This document shows, one piece after another, positions 1 through 6,159 of a stretch of DNA of 8,669 bases. Under the pieces are notes generated by a model. It was not told the origin of the DNA, did no database searches, and was given only the letters and a program-made list of their open reading frames with translations. This DNA comes from Aquificota bacterium. GTDB lineage: Bacteria > Aquificota > Aquificia > Aquificales > Hydrogenothermaceae. The stretch covers positions 1-8,669 of the forward strand of contig JAADDV010000196.1 of the NCBI GenBank assembly GCA_013153795.1, in the 5' to 3' direction. The first letter of the stretch is position 1. The number at the start of each line of letters is the position of its first letter. A program made the translations under genes and the position numbers.

Positions 1-448
1 TGGAGAAGAGTGGTTAAAAGAGGAAACGGAAAAATTTCTTCTTTTTAGAGTAAGCTGGGTATATGGGGAAGGAAAGCAGAATTTTATCTATAAACTTCTT
101 CAGTGGGCTGAAAAAAATCCTTTTTTAAAAGTTGCTTATGATGAAATTTCTGTCCCTACTTATACAAAAACAATTGTTAATATCACTCTCAAAGCCTTAA
201 AAGAAGAACTAACAGGTTTATATCATCTAACTAATTCTGGATATGCTTCTAGATATGAATGGGCAAAAGAAGTTTTTGAAATAAAAAAAATAGATAAATT
301 TATAAAACCTGTTTCTTCTGAAATTTTTAATCTTCCAGCTAAAAGACCTAAATTTTCTCCTATGTCAAATAAAAAAATTTCAAAGATTTTATCTGTTTAT
401 ATTCCCTCATGGAAAGAGGCTTTAAAAGACTTTCTTATCCACCACTAA
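1..448 (+). CDS. rmlD: dTDP-4-dehydrorhamnose reductase, C-terminal half (partial)
   Basis: This is the 3' part of a gene truncated by the window start. It reads in frame from base 2 and gives 148 residues before the TAA at 446-448; full-length RmlD is about 290. Family landmarks visible are FRVSWVYGEG (the strand after the catalytic Tyr-x-x-x-Lys region, which lies upstream of the window), DEISVPTYT (matching the usual D-x-x-G-x-P-T substrate-side segment), YHLTNSGYASRYEWAK (matching the YHL-N-G-S-YE-A signature), RPKFSPMSNKKI, and PSWKEALKDFL at the C terminus. RmlD is a cytoplasmic short-chain dehydrogenase that reduces dTDP-4-keto-rhamnose to dTDP-L-rhamnose for surface polysaccharide. 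The catalytic residues and cofactor-binding Rossmann motif are outside the window, so a related NAD-dependent sugar epimerase/reductase is not fully excluded. Its last 14 bases overlap the 3' end of the convergent moaD gene. Confidence 0.85.
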   Translation, partial: GEEWLKEETEKFLLFRVSWVYGEGKQNFIYKLLQWAEKNPFLKVAYDEISVPTYTKTIVNITLKALKEELTGLYHLTNSGYASRYEWAKEVFEIKKIDKFIKPVSSEIFNLPAKRPKFSPMSNKKISKILSVYIPSWKEALKDFLIHH

Positions 449-680
449 CAGGAGGAATAATAGCAACTATATCTCCTTCTTTGAGTTTTTGTTCTTTTTC
501 AGCATATTCTTCATTTACAGCAATCATAACTTTATCAAAGTTTTGAGATATGTCTGGATACTTTTCTTTTAAAACAGATATCAAATCTTCTACTGTTGAA
601 CTTTCTTTTATTTCTATTTCTTCTGAAACTTTTTTTAATTTATCTTTTATAGAAGAAAAATAAAGAACTTTAATCTTCAT
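435..680 (-). CDS. moaD: Molybdopterin synthase small subunit (MoaD sulfur carrier)
   Basis: This 81-residue beta-grasp protein has the MoaD layout: an N-terminal strand (MKIKVLYFSSIKDKL), the helix VEDLISVLKEKYP (about 30-42), MIAVNEEYA, then EGDIVAIIPPVSGG at the extreme C terminus. The terminal Gly80-Gly81 is the residue pair that is adenylated and turned into a thiocarboxylate in this family. MoaD then supplies sulfur to MoaE, which converts cyclic pyranopterin phosphate to molybdopterin. The PPVSGG tail favours MoaD over ThiS. It is the last gene of the minus-strand operon. Its ATG (678-680) lies inside the end of the preceding reductase gene, an 11-base overlap that suggests translational coupling. 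The ribosome site is weak (GGGA about ten bases upstream). No moaE or other molybdenum cofactor gene is in the window. Its 3' end overlaps the convergent rmlD gene. Confidence 0.93.
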   Translation of the reverse strand: MKIKVLYFSSIKDKLKKVSEEIEIKESSTVEDLISVLKEKYPDISQNFDKVMIAVNEEYAEKEQKLKEGDIVAIIPPVSGG

Positions 681-1335
681 ATTTTATTTCCCATTCTGTT
701 ATAAGATGTGAGCCTCTTAAAAAATGAGCTCTAAGTTTTGCTTTTAAAATTTCATCTAAAGATTGAAATCCTTCTCCACCAACAAGAGTAGGAGTATCTT
801 CTCCTCCCACTATAAAAGGCATATGTATAAGTCTTATTTCATCTACAAGACCCAATCTAAGAAGATTCCAGTTTAAGGTTGAACCTCCTTCTACCATGAG
901 TTTTTTTATTCCTTTTTCATAAAGAACATCCATCATTTTTATAAGGTCTACTTCATTGGCGCCACATTTTATAACTTCTACTTTTTCTTCTAAAGCTTTT
1001 ACTTTTTCCTCTGGAGCATTTTCTGATGTTACTATTATTGTAGGAGCATGTTTTTCTAAAATGTTGGAATCTAATGGAATATCAGCCTTTGAAGTTGGCA
1101 CTATTCTTGTTGGGTTATTTCCTTCTGCATATCTTACAGTTAAAAAAGGATTATCTGTTCTTATAGTTTCTGCACCAACCATAATACCATCTACTTTTGC
1201 TCTTAATTGATGAAGATACCTAGTTGCTTCTTCATCCATAAATTTCATTATCTCTTTTGATGAGACTCCTCTTTTTAAAGTAAGTTTTCCATCTATTGTT
1301 ACTTCTGATACAATAATTGTATACGGACGGTTCAT
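670..1335 (-). CDS. Stand-alone RibD C-terminal-type reductase (riboflavin biosynthesis)
   Basis: The 221-residue product is a dihydrofolate-reductase-fold protein of the RibD_C family. Visible motifs are TIDGKLTLKRG (13-23, the S-x-D-G-K-type nucleotide-side motif), GAETIRTDNPFLTVR (54-68) and the VEGGSTLN phosphate-binding motif (148-155). It starts at residue 1 with the reductase domain and has no zinc-binding deaminase domain, and its length suits the archaeal/fungal-type enzyme (2,5-diamino-6-ribosylamino-pyrimidinone 5'-phosphate reductase, NADPH-dependent), which acts in riboflavin synthesis in the cytoplasm. Family knowledge: in typical bacteria this domain is fused to the deaminase in RibD. 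Whether it acts before or after deamination here cannot be told from sequence. The start ATG (1333-1335) follows AAAGGGG at a suitable distance. It lies 14 bases after the transferase gene and overlaps moaD by 11 bases. It could instead be an accessory paralogue beside a normal ribD elsewhere. Confidence 0.85.
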   Translation of the reverse strand: MNRPYTIIVSEVTIDGKLTLKRGVSSKEIMKFMDEEATRYLHQLRAKVDGIMVGAETIRTDNPFLTVRYAEGNNPTRIVPTSKADIPLDSNILEKHAPTIIVTSENAPEEKVKALEEKVEVIKCGANEVDLIKMMDVLYEKGIKKLMVEGGSTLNWNLLRLGLVDEIRLIHMPFIVGGEDTPTLVGGEGFQSLDEILKAKLRAHFLRGSHLITEWEIKYED

Positions 1336-1349
1336 CTGAATTCCCCTTT

Positions 1350-1973
1350 CTAATCATAGTCTTTGTTATATTTTATATAGAGATATATAATTCTTTGAAG
1401 CAAAGATAAAATTATTAAAGCTGTAATAATTATATATCCTGTTTGTAATCCCCCAAGTATATGAAAATGTTCAAAAATAGAAAAGATAATGATAGCTAAA
1501 AGAGTTTCAGGTCTTCCAAAAAAACCTATTCCTTCTAAAGGGTCATCTATTTTTCCTTTTTTTCTATTTTCAAAGCCGATTTCTGCATAAGCAACAGGTT
1601 TTATAAATGTGTGAAGCATACTTCCAATAACAGCTATTATAGTAAGAATTGGAGTAGAATAAGCTAGCCCTATAGAAAAAAGAATAACTCCATCTACTAT
1701 TTTATCTGCTAACCAGTCAAAAACAGCTCCAAATTTTGAAGCTTTTTCTGTTTCTCTAGCAACAACTCCATCCATTAAATCAAAAAAACCAGACATAAAT
1801 AAAAGTAAAGCTCCTGTTAAAGGCTTGTGATTATAAAAGGCGATAGCGGAGAAAATCCCCACTATCACAGATATTATTGTTATTGCATTTGGTGTTATAT
1901 GAGTTTTAGCAAAAAGAATACCTATTGGCTCATATATTTTCTTTATAGATTTTCTTTTAGATGTTAAATTCAT
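1350..1973 (-). CDS. CDP-alcohol phosphatidyltransferase family membrane protein
   Basis: The 207-residue integral membrane protein carries a complete CDP-alcohol phosphotransferase motif: D65, D68-G69, A72-R73, G82, D86 and D90, with exactly the family spacing (DGxxAR, 8 residues, G, 3, D, 3, D). These aspartates bind the metal ions and CDP, and D90 is the expected catalytic base. Hydrophobic segments at about 28-46, 51-64, 92-112, 107-125, 145-166 and 178-200 fit the usual six-helix fold. The enzyme exchanges CMP of a CDP-linked lipid or alcohol for an alcohol or phosphate acceptor in the cytoplasmic membrane. The EGIGFFGRPET segment (147-157) resembles archaeal-type members related to AF2299 and inositol-phosphate transferases more than typical bacterial PgsA, so I do not assign the acceptor: phosphatidylglycerophosphate, phosphatidylinositol-phosphate or di-inositol-phosphate synthesis are all possible. 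The ATG follows AGAGGT. It sits 14 bases from each neighbour within the operon. Confidence 0.88.
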   Translation of the reverse strand: MNLTSKRKSIKKIYEPIGILFAKTHITPNAITIISVIVGIFSAIAFYNHKPLTGALLLFMSGFFDLMDGVVARETEKASKFGAVFDWLADKIVDGVILFSIGLAYSTPILTIIAVIGSMLHTFIKPVAYAEIGFENRKKGKIDDPLEGIGFFGRPETLLAIIIFSIFEHFHILGGLQTGYIIITALIILSLLQRIIYLYIKYNKDYD

Positions 1974-1987
1974 CTAAACCTCTTTTT

Positions 1988-2986
1988 TTAAAGTCCCTTG
2001 CTTTCAAGCCAAGGCATCATTTTTCTTAATTCTCTTCCTACTTCTTCTACTGGATGTTCTTCATCTCTCTTTACAAGAGCATTAAAGTGAGGTCTTTTTG
2101 CTACATTCTCTAAAATCCACTCTTTAGCAAATTCTCCTCTTTGAATTTCTTCAAGAATTTTTTTATGAACAGGTTTTACTGTCTCATAAATTCTATCTCC
2201 TCTTGTAACATCACCATATCTAGCTGTATCAGATATAGAATATCTCATTCCAGAAATACCATACTGATAAATAAGGTCTACTATAAGTTTAAGTTCATGA
2301 AGACACTCAAAATATGCAACCTCTGGTTGATATCCTGCTTCTATAAGAGTTTCAAAACCTGCTTTTATCAACGCTGTTGCTCCACCACAGAGAACAGCCT
2401 GCTCTCCAAAAAGGTCTGTTTCTGTTTCTTCCTTAAAAGTTGTTTCTATAAGTCCTGCTCTTGTGCAACCAATTCCTTTAGCATATGCAAGAGCTATATC
2501 TTTAGCTTTTCCTGTAAAATCTTGATGAACTGCAACAAGTCCAGGGACTCCTTTTCCTTCTTCATACTGCCATCTTACAAGATGGCCTGGTCCCTTTGGG
2601 GCAACAAGAAAAACATCTACATAAGGAGGCGGGACAATTTGTCCAAAATGTATATTAAATCCATGGGCAAAAGCTAATGCTTTTCCTTCATCAAGATTTG
2701 GAAGTATTGCTGTTTCATACACTTCAGGTTGAATAGTATCAGGAATAAGCATCATTATAACATCTGCTTTTTTTGCTGCTTCATCTGGAATTAAAACTTC
2801 AAATCCTTCTGCTTTTGCTTTTTCTGCTGATTTGCTTCCTGAATATAAACCAATAATAACATTTATTCCACTATCTCTTAAGTTTAAAGCATGAGCATGT
2901 CCTTGACTTCCATACCCTATTATGGCAACTGTTTTATCTTTTAATACTTCAAGAGTTGCATCTTCATCATAATAGATTTTTGCCAT
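1988..2986 (-). CDS. ilvC: Ketol-acid reductoisomerase (class I)
   Basis: IlvC isomerises and reduces acetolactate or acetohydroxybutyrate to the dihydroxy acid, the second common step of branched-chain amino acid synthesis, using Mg2+ and NAD(P)H. The 332-residue length is that of short class I enzymes. The Rossmann motif is G24-Y-G-S-Q-G29. The cofactor loop at 47-53 reads LYSGSKS, where many homologues have LR-x-GSKS. The active site is complete: H108, K131, metal ligands D191, E195, E227 and E231, and S252 near the substrate. The ATG (2984-2986) follows a perfect GGAGGT five bases upstream, the strongest ribosome site in the operon, which fits the need for high expression. A 54-base AT-rich gap separates it from the preceding gene. 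It contains TTGAAA (3019-3024, minus) and TATATT (2999-3004) but they are only 14 bases apart, so an internal promoter is possible but weakly supported. Confidence 0.98.
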   Translation of the reverse strand: MAKIYYDEDATLEVLKDKTVAIIGYGSQGHAHALNLRDSGINVIIGLYSGSKSAEKAKAEGFEVLIPDEAAKKADVIMMLIPDTIQPEVYETAILPNLDEGKALAFAHGFNIHFGQIVPPPYVDVFLVAPKGPGHLVRWQYEEGKGVPGLVAVHQDFTGKAKDIALAYAKGIGCTRAGLIETTFKEETETDLFGEQAVLCGGATALIKAGFETLIEAGYQPEVAYFECLHELKLIVDLIYQYGISGMRYSISDTARYGDVTRGDRIYETVKPVHKKILEEIQRGEFAKEWILENVAKRPHFNALVKRDEEHPVEEVGRELRKMMPWLESKGL

Positions 2987-3040
2987 CCTTTACCTCCGAA
3001 TATATAATATCGTTAAATTTTCAAAAATCTTACACTATTA

Positions 3041-3631
3041 TTATTTAATAATCAAAATTTGCCTTATTTTATTTCCTTTTAAGAGAAATTTTAAAAGTTT
3101 AGCAGCTTCTTTATCTTTTAAATAAAGAGTATCTATATTTATAACCCCCTCCACTAGCGGCTTCTTTTTTGAATTTTTTAAATGTTTTGTTGATTTATAT
3201 CCTACTAAAACATCTCTTTTTTCAGAAGATATTTTGATTTTATTTTTTTCTGGGTTATTTTCTGATTTTATTGTTAAGTCTACAGTTTTTGTTTTAGGCT
3301 CAGTTTTTTTATATTCTTCTAATATATCAAAAAATTTTTCATAAAATTCTTCTCCTGTTTGAGCAGTAAAACAGCTGATTCTTTCTTTTTTGTCAAAAAA
3401 CAAAAAATGAAAGCAAACAGTATAAGAAAGACCTGTCCAGGAGATATTTACTTTGAGTTTGTTTTTGGAAGAAGTTTCCTCTTTTATATGAAAATTTTTG
3501 AAAAAAAACTCCCTAAATACTTCTTTATAAGTATCAGGGAGATTTTCTATGTGAATACTTTTTAGTTTTATTTCTTTTCCATAAGAAATAAAAGCTAAAG
3601 TTAGAAATATGATAAATATTTTTTTTATCAT
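3041..3631 (-). CDS. Small exported protein of unknown function, embedded in ilv operon
   Basis: I do not recognise a family. The 196-residue product begins with a clear signal-peptide pattern: MIKK, then a hydrophobic core at about 5-16 (IFIIFLTLAFIS), with plausible cleavage near Gly18. No lipobox cysteine is seen, so it is probably a soluble periplasmic protein. The mature part has a mixed alpha/beta look up to about residue 108. Two cysteines, C73 and C87, flank a predicted hairpin and could form a disulfide. A lysine-rich, low-hydrophobicity linker follows (about 108-150), and a conserved-looking C-terminal segment VEGVINIDTLYLKDKEAAKLLKFLLKG lies at about 160-186. The ATG shares one base with the ilvN stop (TAATG), with AGGA just upstream inside ilvN, so it is translationally coupled to ilvN. 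A secreted protein between two amino acid biosynthesis genes has no obvious link to the pathway. It could also be a membrane-anchored protein if the signal is not cleaved. Confidence 0.8.
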   Translation of the reverse strand: MIKKIFIIFLTLAFISYGKEIKLKSIHIENLPDTYKEVFREFFFKNFHIKEETSSKNKLKVNISWTGLSYTVCFHFLFFDKKERISCFTAQTGEEFYEKFFDILEEYKKTEPKTKTVDLTIKSENNPEKNKIKISSEKRDVLVGYKSTKHLKNSKKKPLVEGVINIDTLYLKDKEAAKLLKFLLKGNKIRQILIIK

Positions 3632-4191
3632 TATTCCTGTAGTTTTTCCTTTACTTTAGCACTTTCTCTTACTAAAGCTAAAGTTCCTGTCCTTGCTATA
3701 TCTTTAAGACCAAAAGGTCTTAAAAGGTCTATAAAAGCATTTATTTTTTCACTTCCTCCAGTTACTTCTATTGTGTATGTATCAGGAGAAACATCTACTA
3801 TTTTAGCTCTAAATATATTAACCAGCCTCATAATTTCATCTCTAGCTTTATCTTCACCTGCATGAACTTTTATTAAAACAAGTTCCCTTTCTATATGGGG
3901 GACATCTGTAATATCTCTTACTCTTAATGTTTCGACAAGTTTTCTCAACTGTTTTATTATCTGCTCTATTATTCTTTCATCCCCTTCTACAACAATTGTT
4001 ATCCTTGCTACATTTGGTTCATTTGTTTTTCCTACAGTAAGACTTTCTATATTGTATCCCCTTCCTGCAAAAAGGCTTGTTATTCTAGTTAAAACACCAA
4101 AATTGTGTTGAACCCTAACCACAATAATATGTTTTCTTACCTCTGTTTTTGGTTGGGGTCTTACTTTTAATGGTGCTATATTTTCGCTCAT
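3631..4191 (-). CDS. ilvN: Acetolactate synthase small (regulatory) subunit
   Basis: The 186-residue protein is the regulatory partner of IlvB. An ACT domain spans about residues 19-97, with the family signature NFGVLTRITSLFAGRGYNIE (30-49), in which the loop before GVLTRI binds the feedback inhibitor valine in homologues. A C-terminal small-subunit domain covers about 103-180 (RELVLIKVHAG, YTIEVTGGSEKINAFIDLL). The small subunit activates the catalytic subunit and confers end-product inhibition. It has a polar N-terminal extension of about 17 residues before the first ACT strand, and the downstream start choices would cut into the fold, so ATG 4189-4191 with AGGAG upstream is preferred. It lies 20 bases after ilvB and shares one base with the start of the exported-protein gene. 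Confidence 0.96.
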   Translation of the reverse strand: MSENIAPLKVRPQPKTEVRKHIIVVRVQHNFGVLTRITSLFAGRGYNIESLTVGKTNEPNVARITIVVEGDERIIEQIIKQLRKLVETLRVRDITDVPHIERELVLIKVHAGEDKARDEIMRLVNIFRAKIVDVSPDTYTIEVTGGSEKINAFIDLLRPFGLKDIARTGTLALVRESAKVKEKLQE

Positions 4192-4211
4192 TTCTTTCTC
4201 CTCTTTTTATT

Positions 4212-5957
4212 TTAACCTACAAGATACATAGTTTCAGCTTCTCCTTTCTGTTTTGGAGAAAGTATCATCTCTCTATAACTTTTTCCTGCAGGGACCATTG
4301 GAAGAACATTTTCTTCTCTATCAACAACAAAATCCATAATAACAGGTCTATCATTTATTTCCATTGCTTTTTCTATAACAGACCTTACTTCATCTGGTTT
4401 TGTGGCTCTAAGTCCAACAGCTCCCATAGCTTCAGCAAGTTTAACAAAGTCTGGGTGAACAGCAAGACAAACAGAGGAATATCTACTATCATAGAAAAAC
4501 TGTTGCCACTGTCTAACCATTCCTAAAAACTCATTGTTTATAATAGCTATTTTTATAGGAAGTCTGTATTGGACAGCTGTTATAACATCTTGCATGTTCA
4601 TTACAAAAGAACCATCTCCTTCTATCGCAAAAACAGTTTTGTCTGGTCTACCAAACTTAGCTCCTACTGCTGCAGGAAAACCATATCCCATTGTCCCAAG
4701 ACCACCTGAGTTTAAAAACTGTCTTGGATATTTGTATTTGTAGAACATTGCAGCCCACATCTGATGTTGACCAACTCCAGCTGATATAATAGCTTCTCCT
4801 TTCGTAACTTTATATATCTCTTCGATAACATATTGAGGTTTTATTATTTTGTCTGATTGTTTATAAGAAAGAGGATGTTTCTCTTTCCATTTTTCTATCT
4901 GTTTTAACCAGCTTTCTCTAGCACTTACCCATTCAACAGGTTTTTTTTGAAGTTCTTTTAAAAGCTTTTGAAGAACAATCTTTACATCTCCAACAATGGG
5001 AACATCAACTGTTATATTTTTACTGATAGATGCTGGGTCTATATCTATATGAATAATTTTTGCTTCAGGAGCAAACTCATCTATTTTTCCTGTTACTCTA
5101 TCGTCAAATCTTGCTCCAACAGCTATAAGAAGGTCTGAATGGTAAACAGCCATATTCGCATAATATGTTCCATGCATACCAAGCATATGAAGAGCTAAAG
5201 GATGGGTTTCATCAAAAACCCCTTTTGCCATATTTGTTGTGGTTACTGGAATTCTTGCAAGTTCAGCTAGTTGTCTTACTTCTTCTGAAGCACCAGAGAT
5301 AACAGCTCCTCCACCTACATATAAGACAGGTCTTTTAGCTTTTCTTATAAGCTCTGCTGCTTTTTTTATTTGAACAGGATTTCCTTCATAGTGAGGCTTA
5401 TATCCTGGAAGAGCATCTATAACGTCTTTTTCTGTTGGCATTTTATAGTTGTATTCTTGCTGAGTAATATCTTTAGGAATATCTACTAAAACAGGTCCTG
5501 GTCTTCCAGTTCTTGCAAGATAAAAAGCTTCTCTAAGAATAAGAGCAAGGTCTTTTATATCTGTAACTAAAAAATTATGTTTTGTTATGGGTCTTGTTAT
5601 ACCTACAACATCAGCTTCTTGAAAAGCATCTGTTCCTATGTAATGGGTAGGAACCTGTCCTGTGATAGCAACCATAGGAACAGAGTCCATATAAGCTGTT
5701 GCAAGGCCTGTTACAAGGTTTGTAGCTCCTGGTCCTGATGTTGCCATAACAACTCCAACTTTTCCTGTTGCCCTTGCATAACCATCAGCCATATGTGCCG
5801 CAGCTTGCTCATGCCTTGCTAATATATTTTTAAGGGGAGCTTTATAGAGAGCATCATAAACCTCCATAATAGCTCCCCCTGGTAGTCCAAAAACAATTTC
5901 TGTGTTCTCCTCTAGAAGAACATCAATAACAATATCTGCTCCTCTTTTTTTAGGCAT
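4212..5957 (-). CDS. ilvB: Acetolactate synthase (acetohydroxyacid synthase) large subunit
   Basis: The 581-residue thiamine-diphosphate enzyme joins two pyruvates, or pyruvate and 2-oxobutyrate, to give acetolactate or acetohydroxybutyrate, the first committed step of valine/leucine and isoleucine synthesis. The three expected domains are present: the N-terminal pyrimidine-binding domain with the activating glutamate E50 in ARHEQAAAHMADGYARATG (47-65), the central FAD-type domain (about 190-340, VLYVGGGA, GARFDDRVTGK), and the C-terminal pyrophosphate-binding domain with the GDG motif (447-449) ending at N474-N475. The NNEFLGMVRQWQ segment (474-485) carries the conserved Trp of true acetohydroxyacid synthases, so this is the anabolic enzyme and not a catabolic AlsS or a related carboligase. 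It is the first gene of the seven-gene operon. The ATG (5955-5957) follows AGAGGT about eight bases upstream, and a TATAAT box lies about 34 bases upstream. Confidence 0.98.
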   Translation of the reverse strand: MPKKRGADIVIDVLLEENTEIVFGLPGGAIMEVYDALYKAPLKNILARHEQAAAHMADGYARATGKVGVVMATSGPGATNLVTGLATAYMDSVPMVAITGQVPTHYIGTDAFQEADVVGITRPITKHNFLVTDIKDLALILREAFYLARTGRPGPVLVDIPKDITQQEYNYKMPTEKDVIDALPGYKPHYEGNPVQIKKAAELIRKAKRPVLYVGGGAVISGASEEVRQLAELARIPVTTTNMAKGVFDETHPLALHMLGMHGTYYANMAVYHSDLLIAVGARFDDRVTGKIDEFAPEAKIIHIDIDPASISKNITVDVPIVGDVKIVLQKLLKELQKKPVEWVSARESWLKQIEKWKEKHPLSYKQSDKIIKPQYVIEEIYKVTKGEAIISAGVGQHQMWAAMFYKYKYPRQFLNSGGLGTMGYGFPAAVGAKFGRPDKTVFAIEGDGSFVMNMQDVITAVQYRLPIKIAIINNEFLGMVRQWQQFFYDSRYSSVCLAVHPDFVKLAEAMGAVGLRATKPDEVRSVIEKAMEINDRPVIMDFVVDREENVLPMVPAGKSYREMILSPKQKGEAETMYLVG

Positions 5958-5990
5958 TATGAAAACCTCTCTGTGTATTTTAAAATTATT

Positions 5991-6020
5991 ATTATACGAC
6001 TATACCTATCCACATGTATA
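5991..6020 (-). promoter_or_regulatory. Candidate sigma-70-type promoter of the ilv operon
   Basis: On the minus strand a perfect TATAAT (5991-5996) follows TATACA (6015-6020, four of six matches to the -35 consensus) with an 18-base spacer. Transcription would start near 5984, leaving a leader of only about 27 bases before the ilvB ATG. That leaves no room for a leader-peptide attenuator or T-box, so control by end products would have to act at initiation or through IlvN. The region is AT-rich, so chance matches are possible. Confidence 0.45.
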
Positions 6021-6097
6021 ATAAGAATCACATAGGATTATTAAAATTTGTGAAAATTTTTTAACAGGAAAAGTTAATATTACTTTACTAAGATTTT

Positions 6098-6126
6098 TTG
6101 AAAAAAATTTCCTAAAGGTTTATTTT
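6098..6126 (+). promoter_or_regulatory. Candidate promoter of the DUF505-like gene
   Basis: TTGAAA (6098-6103) and TATTTT (6121-6126) are separated by 17 bases, giving five of six and four of six matches to the sigma-70 boxes. A start near 6133 would leave a leader of about 27 bases ending in a strong ribosome site, GAGGAGGG (6147-6154), five bases before the ATG. A perfect TATAAT at 6017-6022 on the plus strand is an alternative upstream -10 box but would give a leader of over 120 bases. The rest of the 202-base divergent spacer shows no convincing structure. Confidence 0.4.
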
Positions 6127-6159
6127 ATATTAAATTTAAAAACTTAGAGGAGGGCTTGA

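Noticed and set aside
956..1210. 84-codon plus-strand open frame opposite the RibD C-type reductase gene
   Set aside because: It is wholly contained in a well-supported gene on the other strand and shows no family features.
2141..2677. 178-codon open frame on the plus strand opposite ilvC
   Set aside because: Composition is extreme (Cys, Ser, Phe, Lys rich), it has no recognisable motif, and it lies fully antisense to a certain ilvC gene, so it reflects codon bias of the real gene.
2987..3040. Internal promoter for ilvC
   Set aside because: TTGAAA and TATATT boxes are present but spaced by only 14 bases, and other pairings match poorly, so I noted it under ilvC and did not annotate it.
4149..4743. 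Plus-strand open frames opposite ilvB
   Set aside because: They are antisense to strongly conserved ilvB coding sequence, are low-complexity Phe/Ser/His-rich, and have no convincing ribosome sites.
5958..6159. Possible riboswitch, small RNA or T-box in the divergent spacer
   Set aside because: No stable stems, conserved T-box sequences or terminator hairpins are visible; the region is plain AT-rich promoter DNA.
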